From: Cobetia amphilecti
GTDB lineage: Bacteria; Pseudomonadota; Gammaproteobacteria; Pseudomonadales; Halomonadaceae
Reading direction: 5' to 3'
NCBI RefSeq assembly: GCF_020217465.1
Contig: NZ_CP084115.1
Span: 2,356,001 to 2,420,000, forward strand
Length of the DNA stretch: 64,000 bases
Positions 16,568 to 25,821 of the stretch are shown in pieces; positions within the stretch are counted from its first letter, which is position 1, and every line of letters starts with the position of its first letter. The notes below the pieces were generated by a model. It worked only from the letters and a program-made list of their open reading frames with translations, made no database searches and was not told the DNA's origin. The translations under genes were made by a program, and so were the position numbers.

Positions 16568-18027
16568 GACAGACCCGCTCCGCCCATCGGCGGCCTGGGA
16601 TCTGGCAACTCAGCCTTATGTTCATCGTGCTGCGCATTCTGCCGCTCATCATGAAGGTCATCACTGGCCTGGGCGCGCGTCTTGCCATTACCGTTGCCAC
16701 GTTGCACGCAGGTACGGTTGCGGCCATGTCGCTTGGCACGATAGAGCCCCTTGTCGGCCTGATCGACCCAGCGGCTGAGGAGCGTCTCGACCGCCATATC
16801 ACGCGTCATTTCATCTTCCATCCCCTCGCCCTCGAGCAGGCGCGACAAGGGGATGACGCAAAGCCCCACACTCAGGGTGACGACGCCGAGTTCCGACTCG
16901 CGGTGAGGCAGCTTGAGCGACTTGACGGCATAGCGCATTGCCTCGGCCAGACTGCGCGCATGCTCGAGATCACGCACGGCCACCAGGGCGGTAAACTCCT
17001 CGCCGCCGAAGCGAACGACGCTGGCCAACGCAGCCTCTTTCCCCTCGGGAGCACCGGCGATGCCAGCGCCTTTTTCCCTGTCCAGTGTTTCCTGCAAGGC
17101 CTGGGCGATCTGATACAGGCAGTTGTCGCCCGCGACATGCCCGTAGTGGTCATTGAAGGCCTTGAAGTGATCGACATCCATCATCATCAGCGCCAGACAC
17201 GGCAACGGGGGCACCGGATAGGACGCTGATACGCCGTTCTTCGCCTGCTGAGCATCGCCATGGTGCTGCTTGAGCACCTCGATCAGATGACGGCGGTTGT
17301 AGAGCTGGGTCAGCGGGTCGAGACAGGCCATTTCCTGCAGCTCGGCATTGCGTGACTCCACATCCTGCAGGCGCAGTTGATCGATGGAGGTCATCAGATA
17401 GGCATGACGGGCCGAGAACTCGATGCGGAAGCTGGCAATCAGCGAAAACAGGCAGAACGCCATGAAGACGAAGACGATCGCGAAGTCCATATGGGCATAG
17501 GGCATCGCTACGCTCAGCGCTACGCTCATCACGATGGCCATCCCCCCTGCCGACAGCAACAGAGCCGAGACGAAACGCAGCTGCATCAGGACGATACCGA
17601 CCAGTGGCACCACGCCCAGCGCATAGAGTTCGAGGAAGCAGCGCAGGTGGTTCTCGCGAACCGCCAGCCACGCTGCCAGGCCGATCACGCCCCACAGTGT
17701 CGCGACCAGCAGCGCCTCGCGCCCGACGGGGCGACAGACCTCACTCTTGAGGACCAGCACGAGAATCGCGAGCGCGATGCAGACGTACAGGCGCAGCATC
17801 ACGGCGAGATTCTCTGTCACCGGCATCGCGACCGGCGCATAGACGGTGTCATAGAGCACGAACATCAGCTGAAAGATGATCAGGCTCCAGCAGCCCATTA
17901 CGGCACGACTCATGCGCCGACGATGCTCGAACTGTTCAAAGTCCCTCTCGAGTTCAGGGGCAAAGCTCAGCCTCGCAGGAGTCGTGGCACTCAGGTGTTG
18001 CTCCAATATTGCCATTCGTGAAGGCAT
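16564..18027 (-). CDS. Membrane-bound diguanylate cyclase (GGDEF), proximal copy
   Basis: Second predicted diguanylate cyclase, 487 residues, first gene of a two-gene operon. Hydrophobic helices span roughly 40-230, then a GGDEF domain with M-D-V-D-H-F-K-A-F-N-D-H-Y-G-H and G-G-E-E-F. There is a 20-odd residue Gly/Ala/Lys-rich insertion just before the active-site loop and no R-x-x-D I-site. The C-terminus ends in a hydrophilic His/Gln/Asp-rich tail. ATG 18027 has GAGGG 9 bases upstream; ATG 18015 is an alternative. It shares architecture with the downstream cyclase and probably arose by tandem duplication. Confidence 0.9.
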   Translation of the reverse strand: MPSRMAILEQHLSATTPARLSFAPELERDFEQFEHRRRMSRAVMGCWSLIIFQLMFVLYDTVYAPVAMPVTENLAVMLRLYVCIALAILVLVLKSEVCRPVGREALLVATLWGVIGLAAWLAVRENHLRCFLELYALGVVPLVGIVLMQLRFVSALLLSAGGMAIVMSVALSVAMPYAHMDFAIVFVFMAFCLFSLIASFRIEFSARHAYLMTSIDQLRLQDVESRNAELQEMACLDPLTQLYNRRHLIEVLKQHHGDAQQAKNGVSASYPVPPLPCLALMMMDVDHFKAFNDHYGHVAGDNCLYQIAQALQETLDREKGAGIAGAPEGKEAALASVVRFGGEEFTALVAVRDLEHARSLAEAMRYAVKSLKLPHRESELGVVTLSVGLCVIPLSRLLEGEGMEDEMTRDMAVETLLSRWVDQADKGLYRAKRHGRNRTCVQRGNGNGKTRAQASDDLHDERQNAQHDEHKAELPDPRPPMGGAGLS

Positions 18028-18152
18028 GTCTGATTTCCCTCGATCGCCCTGCTTTCTTTATTACATGCGCAGATGTTGAAAGCCACGCTGACGGAGATGC
18101 TCAAGCGCCGCATGTCCGTGTTGATACCTCGCACATGAACGAAAATCCAACG

Positions 18153-18180
18153 AAAAAACCGGACCTCGATGAGGCCCGGC
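18153..18180 (-). terminator. Rho-independent terminator of tetronate operon
   Basis: On the minus strand CCGGGCCTC-ATC-GAGGTCCGG forms a nine-base stem with one G-T pair, followed by TTTTTTC. It lies 32 bases past the gntP stop. Confidence 0.88.
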
Positions 18181-18211
18181 GCTCCTGATAAAACAGACTG
18201 CTCTGGCTGGC

Positions 18212-19588
18212 TCAACCGACGATGGCGTTGAGCAGCAACAGGGTGATGATGGAAATGGCCCAGGCCAGCGTCGTCGGCAGGGTCAGCACCAGCATCTGAT
18301 GCTTGGTGCTCTTGACGCCGAGCATGCGATTGACGACCCAGAAATAGCTGTCATTGAAGTAGCTGAAGAACATCGCGCCGATACAGGCGGCCTGCGCGGC
18401 CAGCACCATGTTGACGTCCGGCATGCCCACCAGGATAGGCGCGGAGATCGAGGCCGCGGTAATCATCGACACCGTGCCACTCCCCTGGATGAAGCGTACC
18501 AGGGTGGCGATGATGAACGGAATCAACAGCGGCTGAAGCCCCAGTGCCGCCACCTGCATGGCGATGTAATCGCCGCCACCACTGGCACGCAGTACCGAGC
18601 CCAGCGCACCACCGGCGCCGGTGACCAGCAGAATGATACCCGCCGTCTCGACACCCTTTTCCAGATGATCGAACACTTCCTGCTTGGGAGTCTTCGGCAT
18701 CAGACCATAGATGGCGAACAGCACCCCGATACCCACGGCGATCACCGGGTTGCCGACGAAGGCGATGGTGCTGGTAAATGCATTGCTGGTATCGCCCATC
18801 ACGGCACTGACCAGCGTATTGAGGAAGATCAGCGCGATGGGCAGGCCGATCGGCATGCAGGACATCAGCAGGGAAGGCAGCTCCGATTCAGGCATCATGC
18901 TGTCGGTGTCATGCTTGACGCTACCTTCGAAACCACCCGGCTGGGCTTCCAGCATCGCCTCGATACGCGGGCCCATCAGGCGGGCATAGATCACCAGTGC
19001 AATCAGCGCCGGCGCGGTAATCACCAGGCCCCAGCCGATCATCAGACCGATGTCGACACCGAAGATACCGGCCACGCCCAGCGGGCCAGGGGTCGGTGGC
19101 ACGCTCGAGTGGGTGATGATCAAGCCAGCCGCCAGCGCGATGCCCAGACCGATCACCGAACGTCCGCTGTTGCGCGCCAGTGAACGTACCAGCGGGTTGA
19201 GGATGACATAGGCCGAATCACAAAAGATCGGAATGGAGACGATGTAGCCCGTCAGCGCCATCGCGGCCTCTTCCTTGTTCTTGCCCAGCAGATTGAGGAT
19301 GGCGTAGGCCATGCGCTGCCCGGCACCGGTCACCTCCAGGATACGCCCCATCATCACGCCGAAGCCGATCACGAGACCGATGGTGGAAAGCGTCTTGCCG
19401 AAACCGGTGGTGATGGCACTGATGACCTCATTGGGCGGCATGCCGCCGATCAACCCCGCCAGCGAGGCGGCGATGATCAAGGCCAGCAAGGCATGCACGC
19501 GGGTTTTCAATACCAGATAGATCATGACGAAGATGGCGATGCCCAGGCCGATGATGACCTGTGGCCCCGCGACGGCGGCGTCTGTCAT
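18212..19588 (-). CDS. GntP-family permease, probable tetronate:H+ symporter
   Basis: Inner-membrane uptake carrier of the gluconate permease family, 458 residues, 12-14 hydrophobic helices. Family features include G-F-G-K-T-L near residue 62, S-I-P-I-F-C-D-S-A-Y, T-H-S-S-V-P-P-T-P-G-P, and G-S-G-T-V-S-M-I-T-A in the C-terminal half. GntP members carry gluconate and other sugar acids. As the last gene behind ltnD-otnK-otnC-otnI-denD it most likely brings in threonate and/or erythronate. CAGGAG lies about 9 bases before ATG 19588. A 163-base gap separates it from denD, so an internal promoter is possible but none is clear. Confidence 0.9.
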   Translation of the reverse strand: MTDAAVAGPQVIIGLGIAIFVMIYLVLKTRVHALLALIIAASLAGLIGGMPPNEVISAITTGFGKTLSTIGLVIGFGVMMGRILEVTGAGQRMAYAILNLLGKNKEEAAMALTGYIVSIPIFCDSAYVILNPLVRSLARNSGRSVIGLGIALAAGLIITHSSVPPTPGPLGVAGIFGVDIGLMIGWGLVITAPALIALVIYARLMGPRIEAMLEAQPGGFEGSVKHDTDSMMPESELPSLLMSCMPIGLPIALIFLNTLVSAVMGDTSNAFTSTIAFVGNPVIAVGIGVLFAIYGLMPKTPKQEVFDHLEKGVETAGIILLVTGAGGALGSVLRASGGGDYIAMQVAALGLQPLLIPFIIATLVRFIQGSGTVSMITAASISAPILVGMPDVNMVLAAQAACIGAMFFSYFNDSYFWVVNRMLGVKSTKHQMLVLTLPTTLAWAISIITLLLLNAIVG

Positions 19589-19751
19589 GGGGTGCTACTC
19601 CTGTAGTTTGTTATTGTGTGGTGCAAGGTATGCGGTGTCGGCGCTGCCGGCTGGCATGACGCCGATCGTTGTTATTGACGTACTGATGTGACGAGCAGGT
19701 CTGGCAAAGGTGTCTGGCGAGCTCGTCCTGGATGAGATGGCCAGACGCTGG

Positions 19752-20747
19752 CTAGACGATGGCGCTCTCGTCGCGATACGCATTGAGAATCTCGTGCAGG
19801 TCGGCATCGCCGACGAAGCCCAGCGAACGCGCCTTGCGGGTGTCAAAGCGCGCCGGCCAGCTGCCGACGATGGCGGTGATACGCGGGTCAGGCTCATGCT
19901 TGACGAGTGCCAGCGCCTGCTCACCGGCGATATCCTTGAGCGCCGCGAGCATTGAGGCGACGCTGACGGTGATGCCCGGCAGCATGAAGCAGCGAGAGAG
20001 GCCGAAGTTCGCGCTCGGCACCTCCGCGCCCTTGAGCAGGGCCGCGACCACCCGACGAGGCGACATCACGAACATCTCGAGTTCGCTCGGTACCGGACAG
20101 ATGGCGGGTTCACCATTGAGCGGTTCGCGCAGGATGGAGGAGGCGAAGCTCGAGGCTGCCGCATTGGGACGCCCCGGGCGCACTATGATGGTGGGCAGAC
20201 GCAGCACACAGCCATCCACCAGCCCGCGACGGCTGTAGTCATTGATCAGCAGTTCCGACATCGCCTTCTGGGTGCCGTAGGAGTTCTGCGGCACAAGCGC
20301 GGTCATGTCGCTCAGCGTCTCGGGGAGATCGCCTCCGTAGGCGGCGACCGAACTGGCCATCACCAGCCGGGTATCACGCAATCCACGCGCCGCGCAGCCT
20401 TCCAGCAGCAGGCGAGTCGCATCGAAGTTGACGCGCATGCCGAGCGCCAGGTCCGCCTCGGCCGCCGAGCTGACCACGGCTGCCAGGTGATAGATCACCT
20501 GCGGCTCGCCCGCCAGGCAGCGATCAAGCACCTCGGCATCGGCGATATCGCCTGCCACGATCTCGATATCCAGCGAGGTGGCCGGTTCAACTGCCAGACA
20601 TGACGCCGCCTCGGGACGTGGCGCCTCGATCTGATCCAGCAAGGTCAAGCGTGACAATGGCTGCCCCTTCAGGCTGCCCTTGTCGATCAAGGCCTCGGTC
20701 AGGCGCTGACCGAGAAATCCGGCGGCGCCGGTAATCATGACGTGCAT
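19752..20747 (-). CDS. denD: D-erythronate dehydrogenase-like NAD-dependent epimerase/dehydratase-family enzyme
   Basis: Extended SDR of 331 residues, cytoplasmic. It has N-terminal T-G-A-A-G-F-L-G-Q, a L-A-A-V-V-S strand, M-A-S-S-V-A-A-Y-G and catalytic Y-G-T-Q-K (Y-x-x-x-K). DenD of the DUF1537-linked acid-sugar pathways oxidises D-erythronate to 2-oxo-tetronate with NAD+. The identification rests on family type plus neighbours otnI, otnC and otnK. ATG 20747 has AAGGAG 8 bases upstream; the longer in-frame start at 20777 is rejected. An alternative is a related sugar-acid dehydrogenase with another substrate. Confidence 0.85.
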   Translation of the reverse strand: MHVMITGAAGFLGQRLTEALIDKGSLKGQPLSRLTLLDQIEAPRPEAASCLAVEPATSLDIEIVAGDIADAEVLDRCLAGEPQVIYHLAAVVSSAAEADLALGMRVNFDATRLLLEGCAARGLRDTRLVMASSVAAYGGDLPETLSDMTALVPQNSYGTQKAMSELLINDYSRRGLVDGCVLRLPTIIVRPGRPNAAASSFASSILREPLNGEPAICPVPSELEMFVMSPRRVVAALLKGAEVPSANFGLSRCFMLPGITVSVASMLAALKDIAGEQALALVKHEPDPRITAIVGSWPARFDTRKARSLGFVGDADLHEILNAYRDESAIV

Positions 20748-20830
20748 CGTGAGGACTCCTTGCTCGCCGCCTGGCATGACGGCTCATGACGTGTTGTGGT
20801 TATTGGCGTTTCTGCTGTCTTGAGTCGTGA

Positions 20831-21643
20831 TCAGGCGGTGCCCGACTGGCCGTCGTTGAGCCCGAAGGCGCGACCCCAGTCGAGGCCTGCGCGCGTCTCA
20901 CCCCGCGGACGATATTCACAGCCGATCCAGCCGTCGTACCCCAGACTCTCCAGCCGGTCGAACAGCGCCGGATAATGCACTTCCCCGACATCCGGCTCGT
21001 GACGGTCCGGCACGCCGGCGATCTGCACATGGCCCATATGCGCGAACTGCGCTTCCAGGTTGCGGATCAGATCGCCCTCGACGATCTGGCAGTGATAGAG
21101 ATCGAACTGCACCTTGAGGTTGGCGGCGCCGACCTGGGCGAGAATCTCGCGTGCCTGCGCCTGGCCACTCAGATAGAAGCCGGGCATGTCGCGCGGGTTG
21201 ATCGGTTCGATCAGCAGTGTCTTGCCGACCTTCTCAAGCTCGGCGGCGGCGTAACGCAAGTTGCTGATATAGGTCTCGGTGCAACGCGCGCGCATGGCGT
21301 CATCCGCATCCTTCGGTACCAGGCCCGCCATGGCATGCACGCGCGGACAATCGAGCGCCTGGGCATAGCGGATCGCCTCTGCCACCGAGGCCCGAAACTC
21401 CTCCTCGCGCCCCGGCAGGCAAGTCAGGCCACGCTCACCGGCCTCCCAGTCGCCCGGCGGCAGATTGAACAGCACCTGCGACAGCTGGTGCTCATCGAGC
21501 CTTGCGCGCAATTCTTCCGGGGCATAGGCATAGGGGAAGAGATATTCGACCCCGCGAAAACCGCTTTCGGCCGCAGCCGCGAAGCGATCGAGAAAGTCAT
21601 GCTCGGTGAACAGCATGCTGAGATTGGCGGCCAATCGGGTCAT
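20831..21643 (-). CDS. otnI: 2-oxo-tetronate isomerase (hydroxypyruvate isomerase family)
   Basis: TIM-barrel isomerase of the Hyi/xylose-isomerase-like group, 270 residues. It has the usual N-terminal N-L-S-M-L-F-T-E, then [19 protein letters not shown], a Q-F-D-L-Y-H-C-Q metal segment and C-terminal G-C-E-Y-R-P. OtnI interconverts 2-oxo- and 3-oxo-tetronate, the branch point where products of LtnD and DenD converge before phosphorylation. Hydroxypyruvate isomerase is the classical alternative, but the presence of OtnK and OtnC argues for OtnI. AAGGA precedes ATG 21643. Confidence 0.92.
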   Translation of the reverse strand: MTRLAANLSMLFTEHDFLDRFAAAAESGFRGVEYLFPYAYAPEELRARLDEHQLSQVLFNLPPGDWEAGERGLTCLPGREEEFRASVAEAIRYAQALDCPRVHAMAGLVPKDADDAMRARCTETYISNLRYAAAELEKVGKTLLIEPINPRDMPGFYLSGQAQAREILAQVGAANLKVQFDLYHCQIVEGDLIRNLEAQFAHMGHVQIAGVPDRHEPDVGEVHYPALFDRLESLGYDGWIGCEYRPRGETRAGLDWGRAFGLNDGQSGTA

Positions 21644-21681
21644 GTCAGATCCTTGGGTTTCACAGACGAAGACATCATCAC

Positions 21682-22335
21682 TCAGGGGCGGCCGAACTTG
21701 GCTTCGAGTTCCGCCACCTGTTCCGGGGTCATCCCACGTGGGTTCTTGCCCTGCAGCAGCAGGAACAGCTTGGCGGTTTCCTCAAGCTCTTCCGTGGCAT
21801 AGACCGCCGCTTCCAGGGTCTTCCCGGCCACCACCGGGCCATGATTAGCCAGCAACACGGCGCAGTGCTTGCCGGCCAGGCCACGCACGGCATCGCCCAG
21901 CGCGGGGTCGCCCGGCATGTAATAAGGCACCAGCGGCAGCTTGCCGACCCGCATCACGTAATAGGCCGTCAGCGGAGGAATGCACTCGCAGGGATTCACG
22001 TCCGGCAGGCAGGACACCGCCACCGAGTGGGTCGAATGCAAGTGGACGATGGCACCCGACTGCGGGCGCTCGTCATACATGGCGCGATGCAGGAAGTGCT
22101 CCTTGGTCGGCGCGTCGCCATCGATCAACACACCCTGGGCATCCAGGCGCGAGATGCGCGCCGGGTCCAGGCGCCCCAAACAGGCATTGGTCGGCGTCAT
22201 CAACCAGCCGCCATCGTCCAGCCGCTGGCTGATATTTCCGCTGGACCCCATGGTCAGGCCGCGGTCGAACAGTGACTTGCCGTAGGTGGCGATCTGCTCA
22301 CGCAACACATTGATGTCGTGCTGTGACTGACTCAT
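21682..22335 (-). CDS. otnC: 3-oxo-tetronate 4-phosphate decarboxylase (class II aldolase family)
   Basis: Zinc-dependent class II aldolase/adducin-family enzyme, 217 residues. Metal-binding histidines appear in H-L-H-S-T-H-S and again in L-L-A-N-H-G-P-V-V. The acidic residue in K-E-H-F-L-H-R and the S-S-G-N-I-S-Q segment fit the phosphate and substrate loops. OtnC decarboxylates 3-oxo-tetronate 4-phosphate to dihydroxyacetone phosphate and CO2. Its start overlaps the otnK stop (ATGA) with GAGGAG upstream, so translation is coupled. Confidence 0.93.
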   Translation of the reverse strand: MSQSQHDINVLREQIATYGKSLFDRGLTMGSSGNISQRLDDGGWLMTPTNACLGRLDPARISRLDAQGVLIDGDAPTKEHFLHRAMYDERPQSGAIVHLHSTHSVAVSCLPDVNPCECIPPLTAYYVMRVGKLPLVPYYMPGDPALGDAVRGLAGKHCAVLLANHGPVVAGKTLEAAVYATEELEETAKLFLLLQGKNPRGMTPEQVAELEAKFGRP

Positions 22336-23684
22336 GCGTTCTCCTCGCGAGGATTCATGGCATCCAGCACGTCGAATGCCCGGGTAAAGAAGTCTTCACC
22401 CCCGAAGTTGCCGGACTTGAGTGTCAGCGAGAGCATCGCCTCCGGCTGCGAGGGGCCGGCGGCCGGGTGCGGTGCCTGTGTCCAGGGCACGCCGGGGTCG
22501 ATCTGGCCGCCGATACGCAGCTCACGGATGTCGAGCGCCGAGACCACCGCGCCGGAGGTTTCTCCCCCCGCCACCAGCAGGCGCCCGACGCCTTCCGCGA
22601 CCAGGGTGCTGGCCAGACTGGCCAGGGCGCACTCGATGAGCTCACCGGCCTGCTTGACGCCCAGTGACGCCTGCGCCGCCTTGACGCTTTCCGGCTCGGC
22701 CGAGGCGTAGATCAGAAATGGCTTGGGGTCCGTCGCTGCCAGTTGCTCACGGGCGAACTCCAGCGCCGCCTCGAAGTGGGTATCGCTCGCGTTGAGCTTG
22801 ACGGGGTCCAGCGCGAAGGCAGCATGCTGCTGAGTGAAGTGCGCCACCTGCTTGAGCGTCATGCGAGAACAACTGCCGGACAGCACCATCGCGGCGCCCT
22901 GCGCCGGGGCCAGCACCGCCGCATCATCGATCGGCTCAAGCCAGCCCTTGCGGCGGTACTGGGCAGGCAAGGCCTGCGCGAGGCCAGAGCCACCGGTGAC
23001 CAGCGCGTGATCGACCAACGCCTCGGCCAGTACCTCGAGATCCTGCTCATCGAGGCTGTCACAGACCACATGACGCACGTCTTGATGGGCAAGCTCGTCC
23101 AGACGCTGACGGGCCTCCTGCGCGCCGCGGCGTAGAGTGGCGTGATCGAGCAGCCCCACGCCATGCGGCGTCTGGCGTGACAGCACGCGCACGATGTCGG
23201 CATCGGTCATCGGGTTGAGGGGATGATGCTGCATGCCGCTGTCATTGAGCAGGCGGTCGCCGACGAACAGATGGCCCTGATAGACACTGCGCCCGTTGAT
23301 CGGGAACGCCGGCACGAAGGCCGTCTGCGTGGCAGACAAGGCCGCCAGCAAGGCATCGGCGACCGGCCCGATGTTGCCCTCGGGCGTAGAATCGAACGTC
23401 GAGCAGTACTTGAAGAACAGCTGGCGCGCGCCCTGGGCTTTCAGCCATTCAAGCGCCGCGAGAGATTCACTGATCGCCTGATCCACCGGGCAGCTGCGCG
23501 ACTTGAGCGCGACCACCACGGCGTCGACCTCAGTCAGATCCAGCCCGTTCGCCGCCCCTTCCTGCAGCGCGTCCTGGGGTACCCCGATCACCTGCACGGT
23601 GCGCATGCCGGCACGTACCAGGTTGTTGGCAAGATCCGTCGCGCCGGTGAAGTCATCGGCGATTCCGCCCAGTACGATCGGCAT
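22332..23684 (-). CDS. otnK: 3-oxo-tetronate kinase (DUF1537 / OtnK family)
   Basis: ATP-dependent four-carbon acid sugar kinase, 450 residues. The N-terminal G-G-I-A-D-D-F-T-G-A-T-D, middle C-S-T-F-D-S-T-P-E-G-N-I-G-P and C-terminal V-A-G-G-E-T-S-G-A-V are the hallmarks of the two-domain family. It phosphorylates 3-oxo-tetronate at C4 before OtnC. Start choice: AAGGAG lies 7 bases before ATG 23684; a GTG one codon earlier overlaps the ltnD stop by four bases and is the alternative. Third step of the pathway. Confidence 0.94.
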   Translation of the reverse strand: MPIVLGGIADDFTGATDLANNLVRAGMRTVQVIGVPQDALQEGAANGLDLTEVDAVVVALKSRSCPVDQAISESLAALEWLKAQGARQLFFKYCSTFDSTPEGNIGPVADALLAALSATQTAFVPAFPINGRSVYQGHLFVGDRLLNDSGMQHHPLNPMTDADIVRVLSRQTPHGVGLLDHATLRRGAQEARQRLDELAHQDVRHVVCDSLDEQDLEVLAEALVDHALVTGGSGLAQALPAQYRRKGWLEPIDDAAVLAPAQGAAMVLSGSCSRMTLKQVAHFTQQHAAFALDPVKLNASDTHFEAALEFAREQLAATDPKPFLIYASAEPESVKAAQASLGVKQAGELIECALASLASTLVAEGVGRLLVAGGETSGAVVSALDIRELRIGGQIDPGVPWTQAPHPAAGPSQPEAMLSLTLKSGNFGGEDFFTRAFDVLDAMNPREENA

Positions 23685-24622
23685 CACTGCGCTCCTTCAT
23701 CATTCGCGGCCGGCAGGCTGAAGCTGCCGAGACGCTGATAGACCTTGATGACGGCCGAGTCGTCCTCGCGCCCGAAACCTGCGCCACTGGCGGCGGTGAA
23801 CTGCTGCAGGGCACTACCGGCCACCGGCATGGCAAGCTTCAGCTCGCGCCCGGTGCTGTGCACGATGTTCAGGTCCTTGACGAAGATGTCGACGGCCGAC
23901 AGCGGCGTGTAATCGCCCTTGAGGATGTGCGGCACGCGATTCTCGAACATCCAGGAATTACCCGCGGAATGGGTGATGACGTCATAGAGGGTGTCGGGGT
24001 CGATCCCCATGCTCATGCCCAGCGCCATGGCTTCTGCCGCCGCCGCGATGTGCACGCCAGCGAGATGCTGGTTGACCAGCTTGACGCTCGAGCCCGGGCC
24101 GGCGCAGTCGCCCAGCCGATAGACATTGGCTGCCATCGCCGCCAGCACGCGTTCCGCCTTGACGTAAGCCGCTTCACTGCCGGAGGACATCACGGACAGC
24201 TCACCACTGCGTGCCTTGACGGCGCCGCCGCTGATCGGGGCGTCGAGCAGCTCCAGCTGCATGCCGTTCAGGCGGGTTTCCAGTTCGCGCGCGAAGCTCG
24301 GCGCCACGGTGGCACACTGGATCACCAGGCTACCCGGCGCGAGTCGCTCGGCCAGACCGCCCTCACCCTGCGCCCCGAACAGCACCTGCTCGACCTGATC
24401 GGCATTCACCACGACCAGCACCACCACCTGACACTCGGCCGCCAGTTCCAGCGGCGAGGCAACGGCGCGGCCACCCGCCGCTTCGAACGCCTGACAGGCG
24501 GCGGGCGAGATATCACAGCCGATCACGTCCAGGCCTGCTTCCAGCATGGCGCGCGCACTGCCCATTCCCATCGCGCCGAGGCCGACAAGGCCGATCACCG
24601 GTGAAGTCGTTGCTGCTGTCAT
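23684..24622 (-). CDS. ltnD: L-threonate dehydrogenase (HIBADH family)
   Basis: Beta-hydroxyacid dehydrogenase, 312 residues. It has the Rossmann motif G-L-V-G-L-G-A-M-G-M-G, substrate motif D-A-P-I-S-G-G-A-V-K-A and catalytic lysine segment G-S-S-V-K-L-V-N-Q. LtnD oxidises L-threonate to 2-oxo-tetronate with NAD+. It is the first gene of the operon; GGGAG lies upstream of ATG 24622, and a TTG start at 24649 is rejected. Its transcript would begin around the two LacI-type operators at 24699-24728. Tartronate semialdehyde reductase is a family alternative, made unlikely by context. Confidence 0.92.
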   Translation of the reverse strand: MTAATTSPVIGLVGLGAMGMGSARAMLEAGLDVIGCDISPAACQAFEAAGGRAVASPLELAAECQVVVLVVVNADQVEQVLFGAQGEGGLAERLAPGSLVIQCATVAPSFARELETRLNGMQLELLDAPISGGAVKARSGELSVMSSGSEAAYVKAERVLAAMAANVYRLGDCAGPGSSVKLVNQHLAGVHIAAAAEAMALGMSMGIDPDTLYDVITHSAGNSWMFENRVPHILKGDYTPLSAVDIFVKDLNIVHSTGRELKLAMPVAGSALQQFTAASGAGFGREDDSAVIKVYQRLGSFSLPAANDEGAQ

Positions 24623-24698
24623 CTCGCATCTCCCGCGGAAGCTGTTCAAGTGCTGATCAAGGCGGCCTCATGCGGCACACCGATCAACACTTCGCTTA

Positions 24699-24714
24699 AT
24701 GTTAGCGCTAACAT
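24699..24714. promoter_or_regulatory. LacI-family operator 1
   Basis: Perfect 16-base palindrome ATGTTAGCGCTAACAT with a central CG typical of LacI/PurR-type sites. It overlaps operator 2 by two bases and lies 77 bases upstream of ltnD. Confidence 0.88.
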
Positions 24715-24728
24715 GTTAGCGCTAACAT
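24713..24728. promoter_or_regulatory. LacI-family operator 2
   Basis: Second identical perfect palindrome, centre 14 bases from the first. It covers the predicted transcription start of the ltnD operon (-10 at 24736-24731), so binding should block initiation. It also lies 56 bases upstream of the regulator gene, allowing autoregulation. Confidence 0.88.
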
Positions 24729-24730
24729 CA

Positions 24731-24759
24731 TTAATAGATTAGGCTCCAAGTCACGACAA
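24731..24759 (-). promoter_or_regulatory. Predicted sigma-70 promoter of the tetronate operon
   Basis: On the minus strand TTGTCG (24759-24754) and TATTAA (24736-24731) are 17 bases apart. The predicted start falls within operator 2, as expected for a repressible promoter. Confidence 0.6.
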
Positions 24760-24783
24760 GCGGCAAATGAGAAAACGCGACAT

Positions 24784-25821
24784 ATGTCTAATCCACCATC
24801 ATCTCCCCGCCGCAACCGCAAGGGTGCCATGCAGCCGACCCTGAATGACGTGGCCCGGGAAGCCGGGGTCTCCTCGATCACCGTCTCGCGCTACTTCAAT
24901 AGCCCCGACAGCGTGCGCGAAGCGACACGCGTCAAAGTCGAAGCGGCCATCGAGAAGGTCGGCTACGTGCGCAACATGATTGCCGGCAGCCTGGCCTCGG
25001 CCTCCAGTCGCGTGATTCCGGTGATCGTGCCCTCGTTGTCCAACGTGGTATTCATCGACGTGATCAAGGGCCTGCAGGACGAATTCGAGGCACATGGCTA
25101 TCAGCTGCTGCTGGGCAAGACGGATTACGATCTGGCTCGGGAAACCCAGCTGATCCGTACCTTTCTGGGCTGGTCGGCCGCGGGCCTGGTGGTGACGGGG
25201 CTGCGCCATGACGATGCGACGCGCCAGATACTGGAGAACTGGAATCAGCCGATCGTTGAGATCATGGAGCTGGGGGAAGGGTTGGATCTGAACGTGGGGA
25301 TGGATCATGTCGCCGCTGGGCGCGCCATGACCGAGCACCTGCTGGCACGCGGATATCGCACGATCCACTTCGCCGGTGCCGAGCTCGATCGCGACTATCG
25401 CGCGGCGATGCGCTATGCCGGGCACCGTGAGGCGCTGGCGGCGGCCGGCATCGAGGACGCCCCCCTGCTCGACCTGCCCGTGCGTCAACAGATGACCAGC
25501 GGTGCTCAGGCGCTTGAGCGTATCAAAGCGACATTCCCTGACTGCGACGCCATCCACTTCGCCAACGATGACATGGCCTGTGGCGCCATTCTCGCTGCCG
25601 CCAGGCTTGGGGTGCGCATCCCGGACGACATCGCCATCGCCGGCTTCAATGGCCTGCCGATCGGGGAGCATGTCACGCCGCGCCTCACCACCATCGTCTC
25701 ACCGCGGGAGCAGATCGGCCGCATGGCAGCGCGCAAGCTGCTGGCGCGCATCAATGGCGAACCCGTAGGAGAACTGAGCCACGACCTGGGATTCACGCTG
25801 CGGGTCGGTGGCAGCACCTGA
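24784..25821 (+). CDS. LacI-family transcriptional regulator of tetronate catabolism
   Basis: DNA-binding repressor, 345 residues. The N-terminal helix-turn-helix L-N-D-V-A-R-E-A-G-V-S-S-I-T-V-S-R-Y-F-N starts near residue 20, the hinge follows, and a periplasmic-binding-like effector domain runs from about 75 to the end. It is divergent from ltnD across two perfect LacI-type palindromes, so it very probably represses that operon and itself until a tetronate or pathway intermediate binds. The start ATG 24784 has no clear ribosome-binding site; ATG 24829 after AAGGGTG would remove only a basic extension. A short GAGGC/GCCTC hairpin overlaps the stop codon. Confidence 0.9.
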   Translation: MSNPPSSPRRNRKGAMQPTLNDVAREAGVSSITVSRYFNSPDSVREATRVKVEAAIEKVGYVRNMIAGSLASASSRVIPVIVPSLSNVVFIDVIKGLQDEFEAHGYQLLLGKTDYDLARETQLIRTFLGWSAAGLVVTGLRHDDATRQILENWNQPIVEIMELGEGLDLNVGMDHVAAGRAMTEHLLARGYRTIHFAGAELDRDYRAAMRYAGHREALAAAGIEDAPLLDLPVRQQMTSGAQALERIKATFPDCDAIHFANDDMACGAILAAARLGVRIPDDIAIAGFNGLPIGEHVTPRLTTIVSPREQIGRMAARKLLARINGEPVGELSHDLGFTLRVGGST

